DNA of 7,095 nucleotides from contig CAZVNP010000092.1 in assembly GCA_964628285.1 (NCBI GenBank), forward strand, positions 1-7,095. The letters run 5' to 3'. Positions within the stretch are counted from its first letter, which is position 1, and each line of letters starts with the position of its first letter. Below the pieces are notes generated by a model. The model was not told the DNA's origin. It did no database searches and saw nothing but the letters and a program-made list of their open reading frames with translations. The translations under genes were made by a program, and so were the position numbers. Positions 1-5,587 of this stretch are shown here, piece by piece. The DNA comes from JAPLDP01 sp964628285 (GTDB lineage Bacteria > Bacteroidota > Bacteroidia > Bacteroidales > JAGONC01).

Positions 1-1115
1 AGAAGGTTTTCTTCGATCAGCTTTTTACGGATAGCGCCTTCGGAACTTCCACGGAACAACACCCCATGTGGTACGATCACGCCCACTTTCCCGGCATTCG
101 GCTCTGCCGTTTCAATCATGTGGAGAATGAAGGCGTAATCCCCTTTTGTACGGGGAGGAACACCGCGCAGAAATCGTTTAAAACGGTCGGCCTCAGCATT
201 CTCATGGCCCCATTTATCGAGTGAAAAGGGCGGATTGGCCACCACGACATCAAATTTCATCAGGTGATCCCCTTCCAGCAGCCGGGGATTGTTGATGGTA
301 TCGCCCCATTCAATTTGTGCGGCATTAATCGAGTGGAGGAACATGTTCATCTTGCTCAGCGCCCAGGTCTCGCCGTTGCTTTCCTGTCCGTACAAGGCAT
401 AGTTATGTGAGGATGCGCCATCTTCCTCTTTGACCTCTTCGGAAACCGTGATCAACAATGATCCGGAGCCGCATGTCGGGTCACAGATACGACTTCCCGG
501 CCTGGGATTCATTAACTTAGCCAGCACCACAGAAACTTCATGGGGCGTATAAAATTCACCGCCTTTTTTGCCGGCGCCTGAAGCGAACCGTTCGATGAGG
601 TACATGTAAGCATTTCCGATGATATCTTCCTTATTACCCAGCACTGAGGGACGAAAATCCAACACAGGCTTAGCAAAATCATTGATCAGGTTCAGTAATC
701 TCCGGTTACGGTCCTTTGTCTGGCCCAGCTTTTCAGAATTGAAGCTGATGTTCCGGAACACACCTTCCAGTTTTGCCAGGTTTTCGTCCTCTATCCTGGC
801 CAGGAGTTTATCGATTTTTTCACCGATATCCGGATCATTCCGGTGCTCGTAGATGTAATCGAAGGTACAGTTCTCCGGTAATACGAACCGTTCCCGTTTC
901 ATCTTACGTTGGATGAGTTCCTCATCGTCGCCGTATTTCTTTTTATAATCCTCGTATGTATCCTTCCACACATCGCTCAGGTATTTGATGAACATAAACA
1001 CCAGGATATAATTCTTGTACTCAGATGAATCAAATGCACCACGAAATGTATCGCATGCCTCCCAGAGGGTTTTATTGATTTGATCCTGTGTGGGTCGTTG
1101 GCCGTTTGTTTCCAT
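1..1115 (-). CDS. hsdM: Type I restriction-modification DNA methyltransferase subunit HsdM, 3' end outside the window
   Basis: This is the N6-adenine methyltransferase subunit of a type I R-M system. It uses S-adenosylmethionine and acts on DNA in a complex with HsdS. I translated it by hand from the ATG at 1115 down to base 1: 371 codons without a stop, so the start is complete and the C-terminus (the family is usually about 500 residues) lies outside. The N-terminal helical HsdM_N region covers about residues 10-150 (LWEACDTFRG, YLSDVW). The catalytic domain follows, with GEFYTP at 186-191, SAM-binding motif I DPTCGSGS at 212-219 and catalytic motif IV NPPF at 294-297. The start lies 44 bases inside the end of hsdS, which implies translational coupling; no Shine-Dalgarno sequence is seen. 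Reading frame and motifs are intact, so the subunit is probably functional. hsdR, if present, would lie beyond base 1. Family assignment is certain. Confidence 0.96.
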   Translation of the reverse strand, partial: METNGQRPTQDQINKTLWEACDTFRGAFDSSEYKNYILVFMFIKYLSDVWKDTYEDYKKKYGDDEELIQRKMKRERFVLPENCTFDYIYEHRNDPDIGEKIDKLLARIEDENLAKLEGVFRNISFNSEKLGQTKDRNRRLLNLINDFAKPVLDFRPSVLGNKEDIIGNAYMYLIERFASGAGKKGGEFYTPHEVSVVLAKLMNPRPGSRICDPTCGSGSLLITVSEEVKEEDGASSHNYALYGQESNGETWALSKMNMFLHSINAAQIEWGDTINNPRLLEGDHLMKFDVVVANPPFSLDKWGHENAEADRFKRFLRGVPPRTKGDYAFILHMIETAEPNAGKVGVIVPHGVLFRGSSEGAIRKKLIEENL

Positions 1116-1698
1116 CCCCGTTAAATATTTGATTTGACAATATTGAATCAACTAAAATAGAACGCTTTTCTTTTATTCTGTCCAACAGTTCGGCTTCTTT
1201 TATGAACAAGTTGTGAATGTTAGCAATCATTTCCTGTGTCCTGATGGGTGGGATGATAACTTCGAGCTCAGCCAAAGTGGATTTATTTACATTGGGTATG
1301 TAAGTACCAGCGCTTTGGCCTTTGATGATCGTTTGTACCCGGACACTATTTAAGTACCAGCACAGATAAGGCGATATCAGGTTTTTATCCCTGATCCTTA
1401 TCACAAAGAAGGCGGAGGCAGCGACAGCAGGTTTAAATTGCTCATCATAACACACTGCAAGATTATTTGCCCCTTTGGCAACGAACAGAACATCTCCGTT
1501 TTTTAAAAGATGAGATTTGTGAATCATTTCCCCATTAATCTTCAGAGGCTCATTGGTGATGCCGGATCTGTCGGCCGAGATATCGCGCATTTGGATGACA
1601 AAGGTATTTCCGGAGGGATTGTTTTGTACTTTCGTACGGAAGGAGAAACCGCTGTTTATGTTGGTGAGATCTTTTAATTTGTATTTTTGGTAGAACAT
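1072..1698 (-). CDS. hsdS: Half-size type I R-M specificity subunit HsdS with a single target recognition domain
   Basis: This subunit chooses the DNA site for HsdM (and HsdR). It is 208 residues long, about half of the usual 400-450. Residues 1-150 form one target recognition domain: the opening GFSFRTK and IQMRDIS, then GDVLFVAKG at 68-76, and the closing stretch IPNVNKSTLAELEVIIPPI at 134-152 followed by TQ, a hallmark of the family. Residues about 156-192 form one long charged helix, the conserved spacer/dimer helix. There is no second TRD and no second helix. The last 14 or so residues are low-complexity and are encoded by bases shared with hsdM. The ATG at 1698 sits 26 bases from a strong Bacteroidetes promoter box. 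Half-size HsdS proteins are known to work as dimers that read symmetrical bipartite sites; that this one does so is inference. hsdS precedes hsdM, the reverse of the enterobacterial order. Confidence 0.92.
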   Translation of the reverse strand: MFYQKYKLKDLTNINSGFSFRTKVQNNPSGNTFVIQMRDISADRSGITNEPLKINGEMIHKSHLLKNGDVLFVAKGANNLAVCYDEQFKPAVAASAFFVIRIRDKNLISPYLCWYLNSVRVQTIIKGQSAGTYIPNVNKSTLAELEVIIPPIRTQEMIANIHNLFIKEAELLDRIKEKRSILVDSILSNQIFNGDGNKRPTTHTGSNQ

Positions 1699-1724
1699 AA
1701 AAATAATACATAATAGCTTCGCTG

Positions 1725-1756
1725 CAAATATAGATCATTGAGAAATGATTTCCAAA
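1725..1756 (-). promoter_or_regulatory. Bacteroidetes-type promoter of hsdS-hsdM
   Basis: Read on the minus strand there is a TTTG (-33 box, plus 1753-1756), a 20-base spacer, and TATATTTG (-7 box, plus 1725-1732). This is a perfect match to the TTTG / TAnnTTTG promoter used by the primary sigma factor of Bacteroidetes. The -7 box ends 26 bases before the hsdS ATG, giving a leader of about 20 bases without a Shine-Dalgarno sequence, as is normal in this phylum. It is the strongest promoter match in the window. Confidence 0.8.
1734..1749. promoter_or_regulatory. Perfect inverted repeat in the hsdS promoter spacer, candidate operator
   Basis: ATCATT-GAGA-AATGAT is a perfect 6-base inverted repeat with a 4-base centre. 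It lies entirely inside the 20-base spacer between the -33 and -7 boxes of the hsdS promoter. A protein bound here would block RNA polymerase. No regulator gene is seen in the window, so the operator role is inference from position and symmetry. Confidence 0.4.
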
Positions 1757-1824
1757 TTTTTTTACATAATTATTAGGGTGTACGATCCGTGCTTTTTTGA
1801 TGCGTCGATTTTTGAGATAGTATA

Positions 1825-1860
1825 CCGGAGGTCAAATCCTGACTGATATGGTCACCTTTA
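1825..1860 (+). repeat. Degraded short repeat pair, possibly relic of an IS21-type end
   Basis: Two GGTCA-containing units follow one another: CCGGAGGTCAAATCC beginning at 1825, and ATGGTCACCTTTAC beginning at 1848. Their GGTCA cores lie about 20 bases apart. The 8-mer GGAGGTCA at 1827-1834 recurs at 5472-5479 in the other repeat-bearing gap. The pattern (GGT, a T-rich or A-rich middle, CCGGA) resembles the multiple terminal repeats of IS21-family elements of Bacteroidetes as I remember them. No transposase remnant is present. Confidence 0.3.
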
Positions 1861-1993
1861 CTTATTCATTTTATAGGGGAGGCAGGATGGCTTGCAATTT
1901 AGACCCATCAAATAAAATTCAAAGTCGGGTCGCTCCGAAGACATAAAAATGATAAAAAAGACTAATTTTGATTTATCGATCCGTTTTAAAACA

Positions 1994-2040
1994 GGTGGTA
2001 CACTTTAGACCTGATTGAGAGGTACACTTTCACCGGATTC
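1994..2040 (+). repeat. Two direct copies of a GGTACACTTT unit, likely IS21-family end relic
   Basis: The 10-mer GGTACACTTT occurs exactly at 1997-2006 and 2021-2030, a 24-base period. The similarity continues on the right with GACCTGATT against ACCGGATT, allowing one gap and one mismatch, so the unit is about 20 bases. Tandem, slightly varied repeats of this kind (GGTACACTTT then ACCGGAT) are typical of IS21-family termini. No istA or istB remnant follows in either direction, so this would be a solo end left after deletion. The repeat itself is certain; the family is recalled, not searched. Confidence 0.5.
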
Positions 2041-2238
2041 GTCAGTTTATAGAAGTTATCAATTGGTGATATAAAAGTAATAAGCTATGAATTCATGATT
2101 ACGATTAATGAGCTATTGAAGATCGGGGGCTGGATTTTTCCAGGAAAATAAAATTTGTTCGGCATCAGGATAAAATGGAAATAAATGCTTGCATTATCCC
2201 GGGAAATGCGATCTATAGTGTATTCAAAAATTGTTAAA

Positions 2239-2246
2239 TATCTTTG
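2239..2246 (+). promoter_or_regulatory. -7 box TATCTTTG upstream of the AAA ATPase
   Basis: TATCTTTG is an exact TAnnTTTG match, 42 bases before the ATPase ATG. No TTTG or TTG is found 19-20 bases upstream, so the -33 element is weak or absent, which suggests low basal or activated expression. The leader would contain a seven-codon open frame (2257-2280) ending just before the ATPase start. The same ten bases ATATCTTTGT recur before the gene at 3690. Confidence 0.45.
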
Positions 2247-2288
2247 TATTGAATTCATGGAATCAGCAATAACTGAATGATTGGCTAA

Positions 2289-3527
2289 ATGCAAAAAAAC
2301 ACTTCACACGTTAAGGGTGTTCCCCGCATTGAATACTTAAAAGTCCAGAATTACCGTGCTCTTCAGAATCTTGAATTAAATGGTATCACACCACTTACGG
2401 TTTTTCTGGGACCTAACGGCAGTGGTAAATCCACTCTCTTTGATGTCTTTGCGTTTTTGAGTGAATGTTTTTCGGTTGGATTGAGGAAAGCCTGGGATAA
2501 AAGAGGTCGTTTTAAGGATTTGAGAACAAAAGGCTGTAACGGACCTGTTGAATTTGCATTGAAGTATCGCGAAAAAAAAGGATCACCGCTTATCACCTAC
2601 GAGTTGAAAATAGATGAAGGTCAGAAAGGACCTTTTGTGGCAAGCGAGAAATTATCGTGGAACCGGAGAGGCGTAGGGCGACCCTTCGCCTTTCTTGAAT
2701 TTGAACAAGGTAAAGGAAAAGTGATCACCGGCGAGGCTCCTGACATCTCCGATATGAAGATGGATGAATCATTGGATAGTCCGGAAATGCTGGCAGTTAA
2801 TACTTTGGGACAACTCTCAAAAAATCCGCGCGTAATTGCTTTAAGGAGGTTCATCACCGGCTGGTACCTATCGTATTTAACAGCCGATCAAACTCGAGGC
2901 ATCCCCGAAGCCGGCCCGCAGGAAAGGTTATCGGCTACGGGAGACAACTTACCCAATGTTATACAGTATTTAAAGGAACAACACCCTTCACGCCTGGAAG
3001 AAATTCTTAAAATTTTAACCCAAAGAGTACCACGTCTTGAAAAGGTCGATGCCGACCTCATGCAGGATGGCAGACTGTTGTTACAAATCAAGGATGCACC
3101 TTTTGAACAACCTATACTTTCAAAATTTGTATCCGACGGAACCTTGAAATTATTGGCGTATCTGACCGTACTTTATGATCCGGAGCCCCCACAACTCATC
3201 GGTATTGAAGAACCGGAAAACCAGCTCCATCCAAGTTTGTTACATGACCTTACTGAGGAATGCAGGGCGGCATCGGAATTCTCACAGTTGATGGTTACAA
3301 CGCATAGTCCCTTTTTTGTGAATGGACTGATAACAAATGAGTTGTGGATATTATTCAGGGATGAGAAAGGGTACACCCAGGCCAAATGTGCCGCCAATAT
3401 GAAAGGGATAAAAGAATTTGTTGAGGAAGGTGCTTTACTTGGTAATTTGTGGTCGGAAGGTTTTTTCGAAGTCGGTGATCCTTTGGTAAATGCTGGAAGT
3501 TATAAGATGAGTTCCAAAAAAAGATGA
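2289..3527 (+). CDS. OLD/RecF-like AAA ATPase (AAA_21, COG4637 type)
   Basis: This is a 412-residue cytoplasmic P-loop ATPase of the SMC/RecF/OLD group. Visible motifs in order are: the N-terminal IEYLKVQNYRAL strand typical of RecF-like proteins, Walker A GPNGSGKST at 41-49, the ABC-like signature SDGTLKLL at 282-289, Walker B LIGIEEPE at 303-310 with LHP at 313-315, and the switch histidine in TTHSPFF at 337-343. All catalytic elements are present, so the ATPase should be active. There is no C-terminal TOPRIM nuclease domain. The protein ends shortly after GFFEVGDPL, as stand-alone COG4637 proteins do. Such ATPases are usually followed by a DUF4276 gene; here only a possible six-codon stump follows (see 3530). 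The ATG at 2289 has no Shine-Dalgarno sequence but lies in a typical AT-rich leader. A role in anti-phage defence is inferred from family and location. Confidence 0.9.
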   Translation: MQKNTSHVKGVPRIEYLKVQNYRALQNLELNGITPLTVFLGPNGSGKSTLFDVFAFLSECFSVGLRKAWDKRGRFKDLRTKGCNGPVEFALKYREKKGSPLITYELKIDEGQKGPFVASEKLSWNRRGVGRPFAFLEFEQGKGKVITGEAPDISDMKMDESLDSPEMLAVNTLGQLSKNPRVIALRRFITGWYLSYLTADQTRGIPEAGPQERLSATGDNLPNVIQYLKEQHPSRLEEILKILTQRVPRLEKVDADLMQDGRLLLQIKDAPFEQPILSKFVSDGTLKLLAYLTVLYDPEPPQLIGIEEPENQLHPSLLHDLTEECRAASEFSQLMVTTHSPFFVNGLITNELWILFRDEKGYTQAKCAANMKGIKEFVEEGALLGNLWSEGFFEVGDPLVNAGSYKMSSKKR

Positions 3528-3529
3528 TT

Positions 3530-3628
3530 ATGCATTTTGAGGTACTCTTGATTTTTCAGACCAACTCAGTTTTTTCGTTCAAGAGAGTGCCAATGAATCT
3601 AATATACAATATTCCTATTAACAATTGA
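3530..3628 (+). pseudogene. Possible stump of the DUF4276 partner gene of the AAA ATPase
   Basis: An ATG two bases after the ATPase stop opens a 32-codon frame that begins MHFEVL. DUF4276 proteins encoded directly after COG4637 ATPases commonly start with nearly these residues (MHFEILVED or similar, from memory). After codon 7 the similarity stops and the rest (FQTNSVFS and onward) looks like random AT-rich sequence. A full partner would be about 200 residues. I read this as the 5' end of the partner left after a deletion. It could also be chance: six residues is little evidence, though position and spacing fit exactly. Confidence 0.35.
3541..3591. repeat. Imperfect inverted repeat downstream of the AAA ATPase
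   Basis: GGTACTCTTGA at 3541-3551 pairs with TCAAGAGAGTGCC at 3579-3591, with a 2-base bulge and one G-T type position, around a 27-base loop. It could be a weak RNA hairpin that closes the ATPase transcript. No T-run follows the stem, and the loop is too long for a classical intrinsic terminator. It also coincides with the point where the DUF4276-like similarity is lost, so it may mark a deletion or insertion scar. Confidence 0.3.
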
Positions 3629-3677
3629 CTGTTCAATGAACGTGCAGTAAAGGTTACAAAAGAGTCATCATAAGATA

Positions 3678-3685
3678 TATCTTTG
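3678..3685 (+). promoter_or_regulatory. -7 box TATCTTTG abutting the DUF488 gene start
   Basis: This is an exact TAnnTTTG match ending four bases before the GTG start codon. No TTTG is found 19-20 bases upstream. If it is used, transcription would start at or next to the GTG and the mRNA would be essentially leaderless. The surrounding ATATCTTTGT is identical to the box before the AAA ATPase. Confidence 0.4.
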
Positions 3686-3689
3686 TGAT

Positions 3690-4574
3690 GTGTTTTATAG
3701 AAGAAAAATAATATTAGCTCTTCTGCAAGTTTCTGGTGGACAAATAGATAAAATTCGTCTGCAAAAGTTGCTTTTCCTTTTAAGCCAAAGGCAAATAAAT
3801 GCCGAATATGACTTTATTCCTTACCATTTAGGTTGTTATTCGTTTTCTGTTGATGCAGATGTCACAACAATGGTAAAGAAAGGTATTTTGGCAGATAATA
3901 ACAAACACTTATTTAAAAATGACTCTGCAGATTATTTGAACCAATTAAAATCTGGTGATCAACGATTGTTGATTGAAATAATGAATACATACGGGCAGAT
4001 GGATGCAACTGCTTTGATAAAACACACTTATATAAATTATCCATTTTATGCTATTAAAAGTAAAATAGCAGGAAAAATTCTTACTGATCAAGAACTTCAT
4101 GATGTAAATTGCTCAATACCCAATATAAAAGATACAATATTATTTACAATCGGATATGAAGGCATTTCCCTGGAGGAGTATCTGGTTCGTTTAATTAAGA
4201 ATAATATTAAAGTATTGATAGATGTCCGTTTTAATCCCCTGAGTATGAAGTACGGTTTTAATAAAAGTCAATTAAAAAAGTATTGTGGAAATCTAAACAT
4301 TAAGTACATCCATTTGCCTGAACTGGGAATTCAATCGGAACAAAGGAAGAAATTAGATACTCAGGAGGATTATGATATTCTCTTTGGAAAATACAGAAGA
4401 ACAAATCTGGTAAGAACATTTGCTTATCAAATACAGATTCTTAATTTACTGAAAGACTATAAACGAATTGCGCTTACTTGTTTTGAATCAGATATTTATA
4501 AGTGTCATCGAAAAATTTTAACTGACGCAATTGAAAAATTACCTGGTTTTGTCTATAAAGTAAAACATATCTGA
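3690..4574 (+). CDS. DUF488 protein with N-terminal Panacea/DUF4065-like region
   Basis: This is a 294-residue soluble protein with two parts. Residues 1-140 are helical, with RLQKLLFLL at 23-31, a G.YSF stretch near 48-52 and a later THTY-like KHTYINYP. The spacing resembles Panacea/DUF4065 (SocA-like) domains, but this is a distant match by eye. Residues 150-290 are a clear DUF488 domain: TIGYEG at 153-158, IDVRFNP at 177-183, HLPELG at 208-213 and the hallmark CFESDIYKCHR at 264-274. The conserved cysteines and histidine suggest a metal or thiol site; the biochemical activity of DUF488 is not established. The start is GTG. No in-frame ATG is near, and MFYRRK is a natural N-terminus for this architecture. 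The next gene starts one base after the stop, so both are co-transcribed. GC is markedly lower than in hsdM. Confidence 0.85.
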   Translation: MFYRRKIILALLQVSGGQIDKIRLQKLLFLLSQRQINAEYDFIPYHLGCYSFSVDADVTTMVKKGILADNNKHLFKNDSADYLNQLKSGDQRLLIEIMNTYGQMDATALIKHTYINYPFYAIKSKIAGKILTDQELHDVNCSIPNIKDTILFTIGYEGISLEEYLVRLIKNNIKVLIDVRFNPLSMKYGFNKSQLKKYCGNLNIKYIHLPELGIQSEQRKKLDTQEDYDILFGKYRRTNLVRTFAYQIQILNLLKDYKRIALTCFESDIYKCHRKILTDAIEKLPGFVYKVKHI

Positions 4575-4575
4575 T

Positions 4576-5388
4576 ATGGCTTTAGTAAAAGTTTTAATTA
4601 CAGTAAAGACATATCCTACTCTTTCTGCAAAATATGAAGAATTAGTTTGTACGGCTGGATTTCGAGAAGATGGAAGTTGGATAAGGATATATCCTATACC
4701 ATTTAGAAAGATGTCTTATGAACGACAGTATAAAAAATATGACTGGATTGAATTGGACCTTGTAAAAAATGAAGATGATTTTAGACCGGAAAGTTACAGA
4801 CCGAAGACTCTTGATTCGGAAGTAAAAGTCGTGGGTCATATTTATCCAACAGGGAATTGGGAAGAACGAAAAAAAATCTGCCTGAGAAAGATATATTTCA
4901 ATTTATCAGAATTAATTGCCGAAGCAAAAGATAGAAGCATTTGCACTTCATTAGCCGTTTTCAAACCCGTAAAAATTATCGATTTCTATACGGAACCTGT
5001 TGATAGAGAATGGCCTACAGCTACGTTAGCAAGACTAAATCAACTAAATCTCTTTGAAAAAAAATATGTGGGGAAGTTTGAAGTAGTTCGAAAACTTCCG
5101 TTCAGATTCAAATTTCAATTTAAAGATGATCAAGGTACAGAAAGTCATATGATGATTGAAGATTGGGAAACCGGACAATTATTTTGGAAATGTCTTTTGC
5201 GTCATAATGGAAATGAGGAGAAAGCCGTTGAAGATGTTCGGAAAAGATATCTTGAGGACTTTTCCCGAACAAAAGATTTGTATTTCTTTCTTGGAACGAC
5301 TCAAGCTCACCATCATGTATCAAAAAATCCATTTATAATTATCGGGGCTTTTTATCCAAAAACTGAATTGCAGGGGAAGCTTTTCTGA
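4576..5388 (+). CDS. Conserved hypothetical protein, operon partner of the DUF488 protein
   Basis: I do not recognise this family with confidence. It is a 270-residue protein with no signal peptide and no membrane segment. The N-terminal half is a beta-rich, aromatic-rich region (LVCTAGFREDGSWIRIYPIP at 23-42). The middle is basic and aromatic (KLPFRFKFQFKDD around 173-185). The C-terminus carries FFLGTTQAHHH at 237-247 and NPFIIIGAFYPK at 251-262, which look like conserved motifs, with three consecutive histidines that could bind metal or act in catalysis. The Trp/Arg/Tyr-rich N-terminus would suit nucleic-acid or nucleotide binding, but that is a guess. It starts one base after the DUF488 stop, so the two products very probably act together. 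It shares the low GC of its partner and came in with it. No terminator is visible after it. Confidence 0.8.
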   Translation: MALVKVLITVKTYPTLSAKYEELVCTAGFREDGSWIRIYPIPFRKMSYERQYKKYDWIELDLVKNEDDFRPESYRPKTLDSEVKVVGHIYPTGNWEERKKICLRKIYFNLSELIAEAKDRSICTSLAVFKPVKIIDFYTEPVDREWPTATLARLNQLNLFEKKYVGKFEVVRKLPFRFKFQFKDDQGTESHMMIEDWETGQLFWKCLLRHNGNEEKAVEDVRKRYLEDFSRTKDLYFFLGTTQAHHHVSKNPFIIIGAFYPKTELQGKLF

Positions 5389-5445
5389 ACTGAATGAAAA
5401 AACTTACATTTTCTCAATGTTCTTCACAAAATGTATCTATTTTAC

Positions 5446-5496
5446 GAGGTGGGATTTAGTATCCCGGAATAGGAGGTCAGAATGGTTCGGGATCTA
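5446..5496 (+). repeat. Two tandem GAGGT...CGGGAT units, second IS21-end-like relic
   Basis: Unit 1 starts GAGGTGGGATT at 5446 and ends CCCGGAATA at 5463-5471. Unit 2 starts GGAGGTCAGAATGG at 5472 and ends TCGGGATCTA at 5487-5496. The GAGGT cores are 27 bases apart. The layout (GAGGT, variable middle, C-G-G-A/G-AT) matches the repeats at 1994-2040, and GGAGGTCA is shared exactly with 1827-1834. The pattern resembles the GGTCAG...CCGGAATA terminal repeats of IS21-family elements as I remember them. There is no transposase remnant. All repeat groups have the same orientation, so they are not the two ends of one element. Confidence 0.45.
5451..5493 (+). other. Two mutually exclusive hairpins around AGGAGG and an ATG
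   Basis: GGGAT (5451-5455) can pair with ATCCC (5461-5465) over a 5-base loop. Alternatively ATCCCG (5461-5466) can pair perfectly with CGGGAT (5488-5493). In the second form the loop holds AGGAGG (5471-5476) and an ATG (5482) that opens an 18-codon frame ending at 5538. This could be an RNA switch, but the same bases are explained as transposon-end repeats, and I favour the latter. Confidence 0.2.
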
Positions 5497-5502
5497 ATCG
5501 AA

Positions 5503-5533
5503 TTTGTGGTGTCAGGAAAAATTATAAAGTTTG
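5503..5533 (+). promoter_or_regulatory. Candidate promoter for the 385-residue / PLD-like pair
   Basis: TTTG at 5503-5506, a 19-base spacer, then AAAGTTTG at 5526-5533, which differs from TAnnTTTG at one base. It lies 54 bases upstream of the ATG at 5588. The -7 side is part of an AT-rich segment that recurs after the PLD-like gene at 7057-7086. Confidence 0.4.
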
Positions 5534-5557
5534 TATAATGTTGTAAAAGAATATTAT
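5524..5557 (+). repeat. Left copy of an AT-rich imperfect direct repeat
   Basis: ATAAAGTTTGTATAAT, a short gap, then AAAAGAATATTAT. The right copy is at 7057-7086. The exact shared core is the 12-mer AGTTTGTATAAT (5528-5539 and 7064-7075), followed in both by AAAA and TATTAT with small indels. The two copies bracket the gene pair 5588-7065. Confidence 0.4.
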
Positions 5558-5587
5558 ACTAAATAAAATTGTCATAATTTGGGAAAG

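Larger units (their letters stand above)
1757..2238. other. Intergenic region between divergent hsdS and the AAA ATPase, no credible gene
   Basis: No intact gene could be supported on either strand. All frames are broken by frequent stops, and the longest frame (minus strand, 2085-2294) has no recognisable motif and would overlap the ATPase start. The stretch holds two groups of short repeats resembling IS21-type ends (about 1825-1860 and 1994-2040). It also has a 10-base palindrome ATGAATTCAT at 2087-2096, whose core recurs as TGAATTCATG at 2250-2259, and a weak 5-base stem TATCA/TGATA at 2057-2071. It is best read as decayed mobile-element and flanking DNA. Confidence 0.6.

Noticed and set aside
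619..852. 77-codon plus-strand open frame
   Set aside because: It lies antisense inside hsdM, whose catalytic motifs and reading frame are unmistakable; the product is serine-rich shadow sequence.
1550..1738. 62-codon minus-strand frame overlapping the hsdS start
   Set aside because: It is out of frame with hsdS, its start would lie next to the -7 box, and the product has no family features.
1887..1946. 20-codon frame MACNLDPSN... behind a purine-rich GGGGAGGCAGG
   Set aside because: Too short to judge, and it lies in decayed repeat-bearing DNA; the Shine-Dalgarno-like string is probably incidental.
2085..2294. 69-codon minus-strand frame in the intergenic region
   Set aside because: No motif or leader, rich in Ile/Asn/Phe as expected of random AT-rich DNA, and it overlaps the ATPase start and promoter box.
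3541..3591. Intrinsic terminator of the ATPase gene
   Set aside because: The stem is bulged, the loop is 27 bases, and no T-run follows the stem; left as an inverted repeat.
5156..5338. 60-codon plus-strand frame inside the 270-residue gene
   Set aside because: It is a frame shadow of the C-terminal half of the real gene, which has conserved-looking motifs across the same bases.
5482..5538. 18-codon frame MVRDLIEFV... with perfect AGGAGG spacing
   Set aside because: Looks like a leader peptide at first, but the AGGAGG is part of the IS21-like repeat unit and the peptide has no regulatory codon pattern. Kept only under the hairpin finding.
5579..5587. TTG start nine bases upstream of the 385-residue protein
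   Set aside because: The ATG at 5588 follows GGGAAAG and gives a natural N-terminus; the TTG adds three residues with no support.
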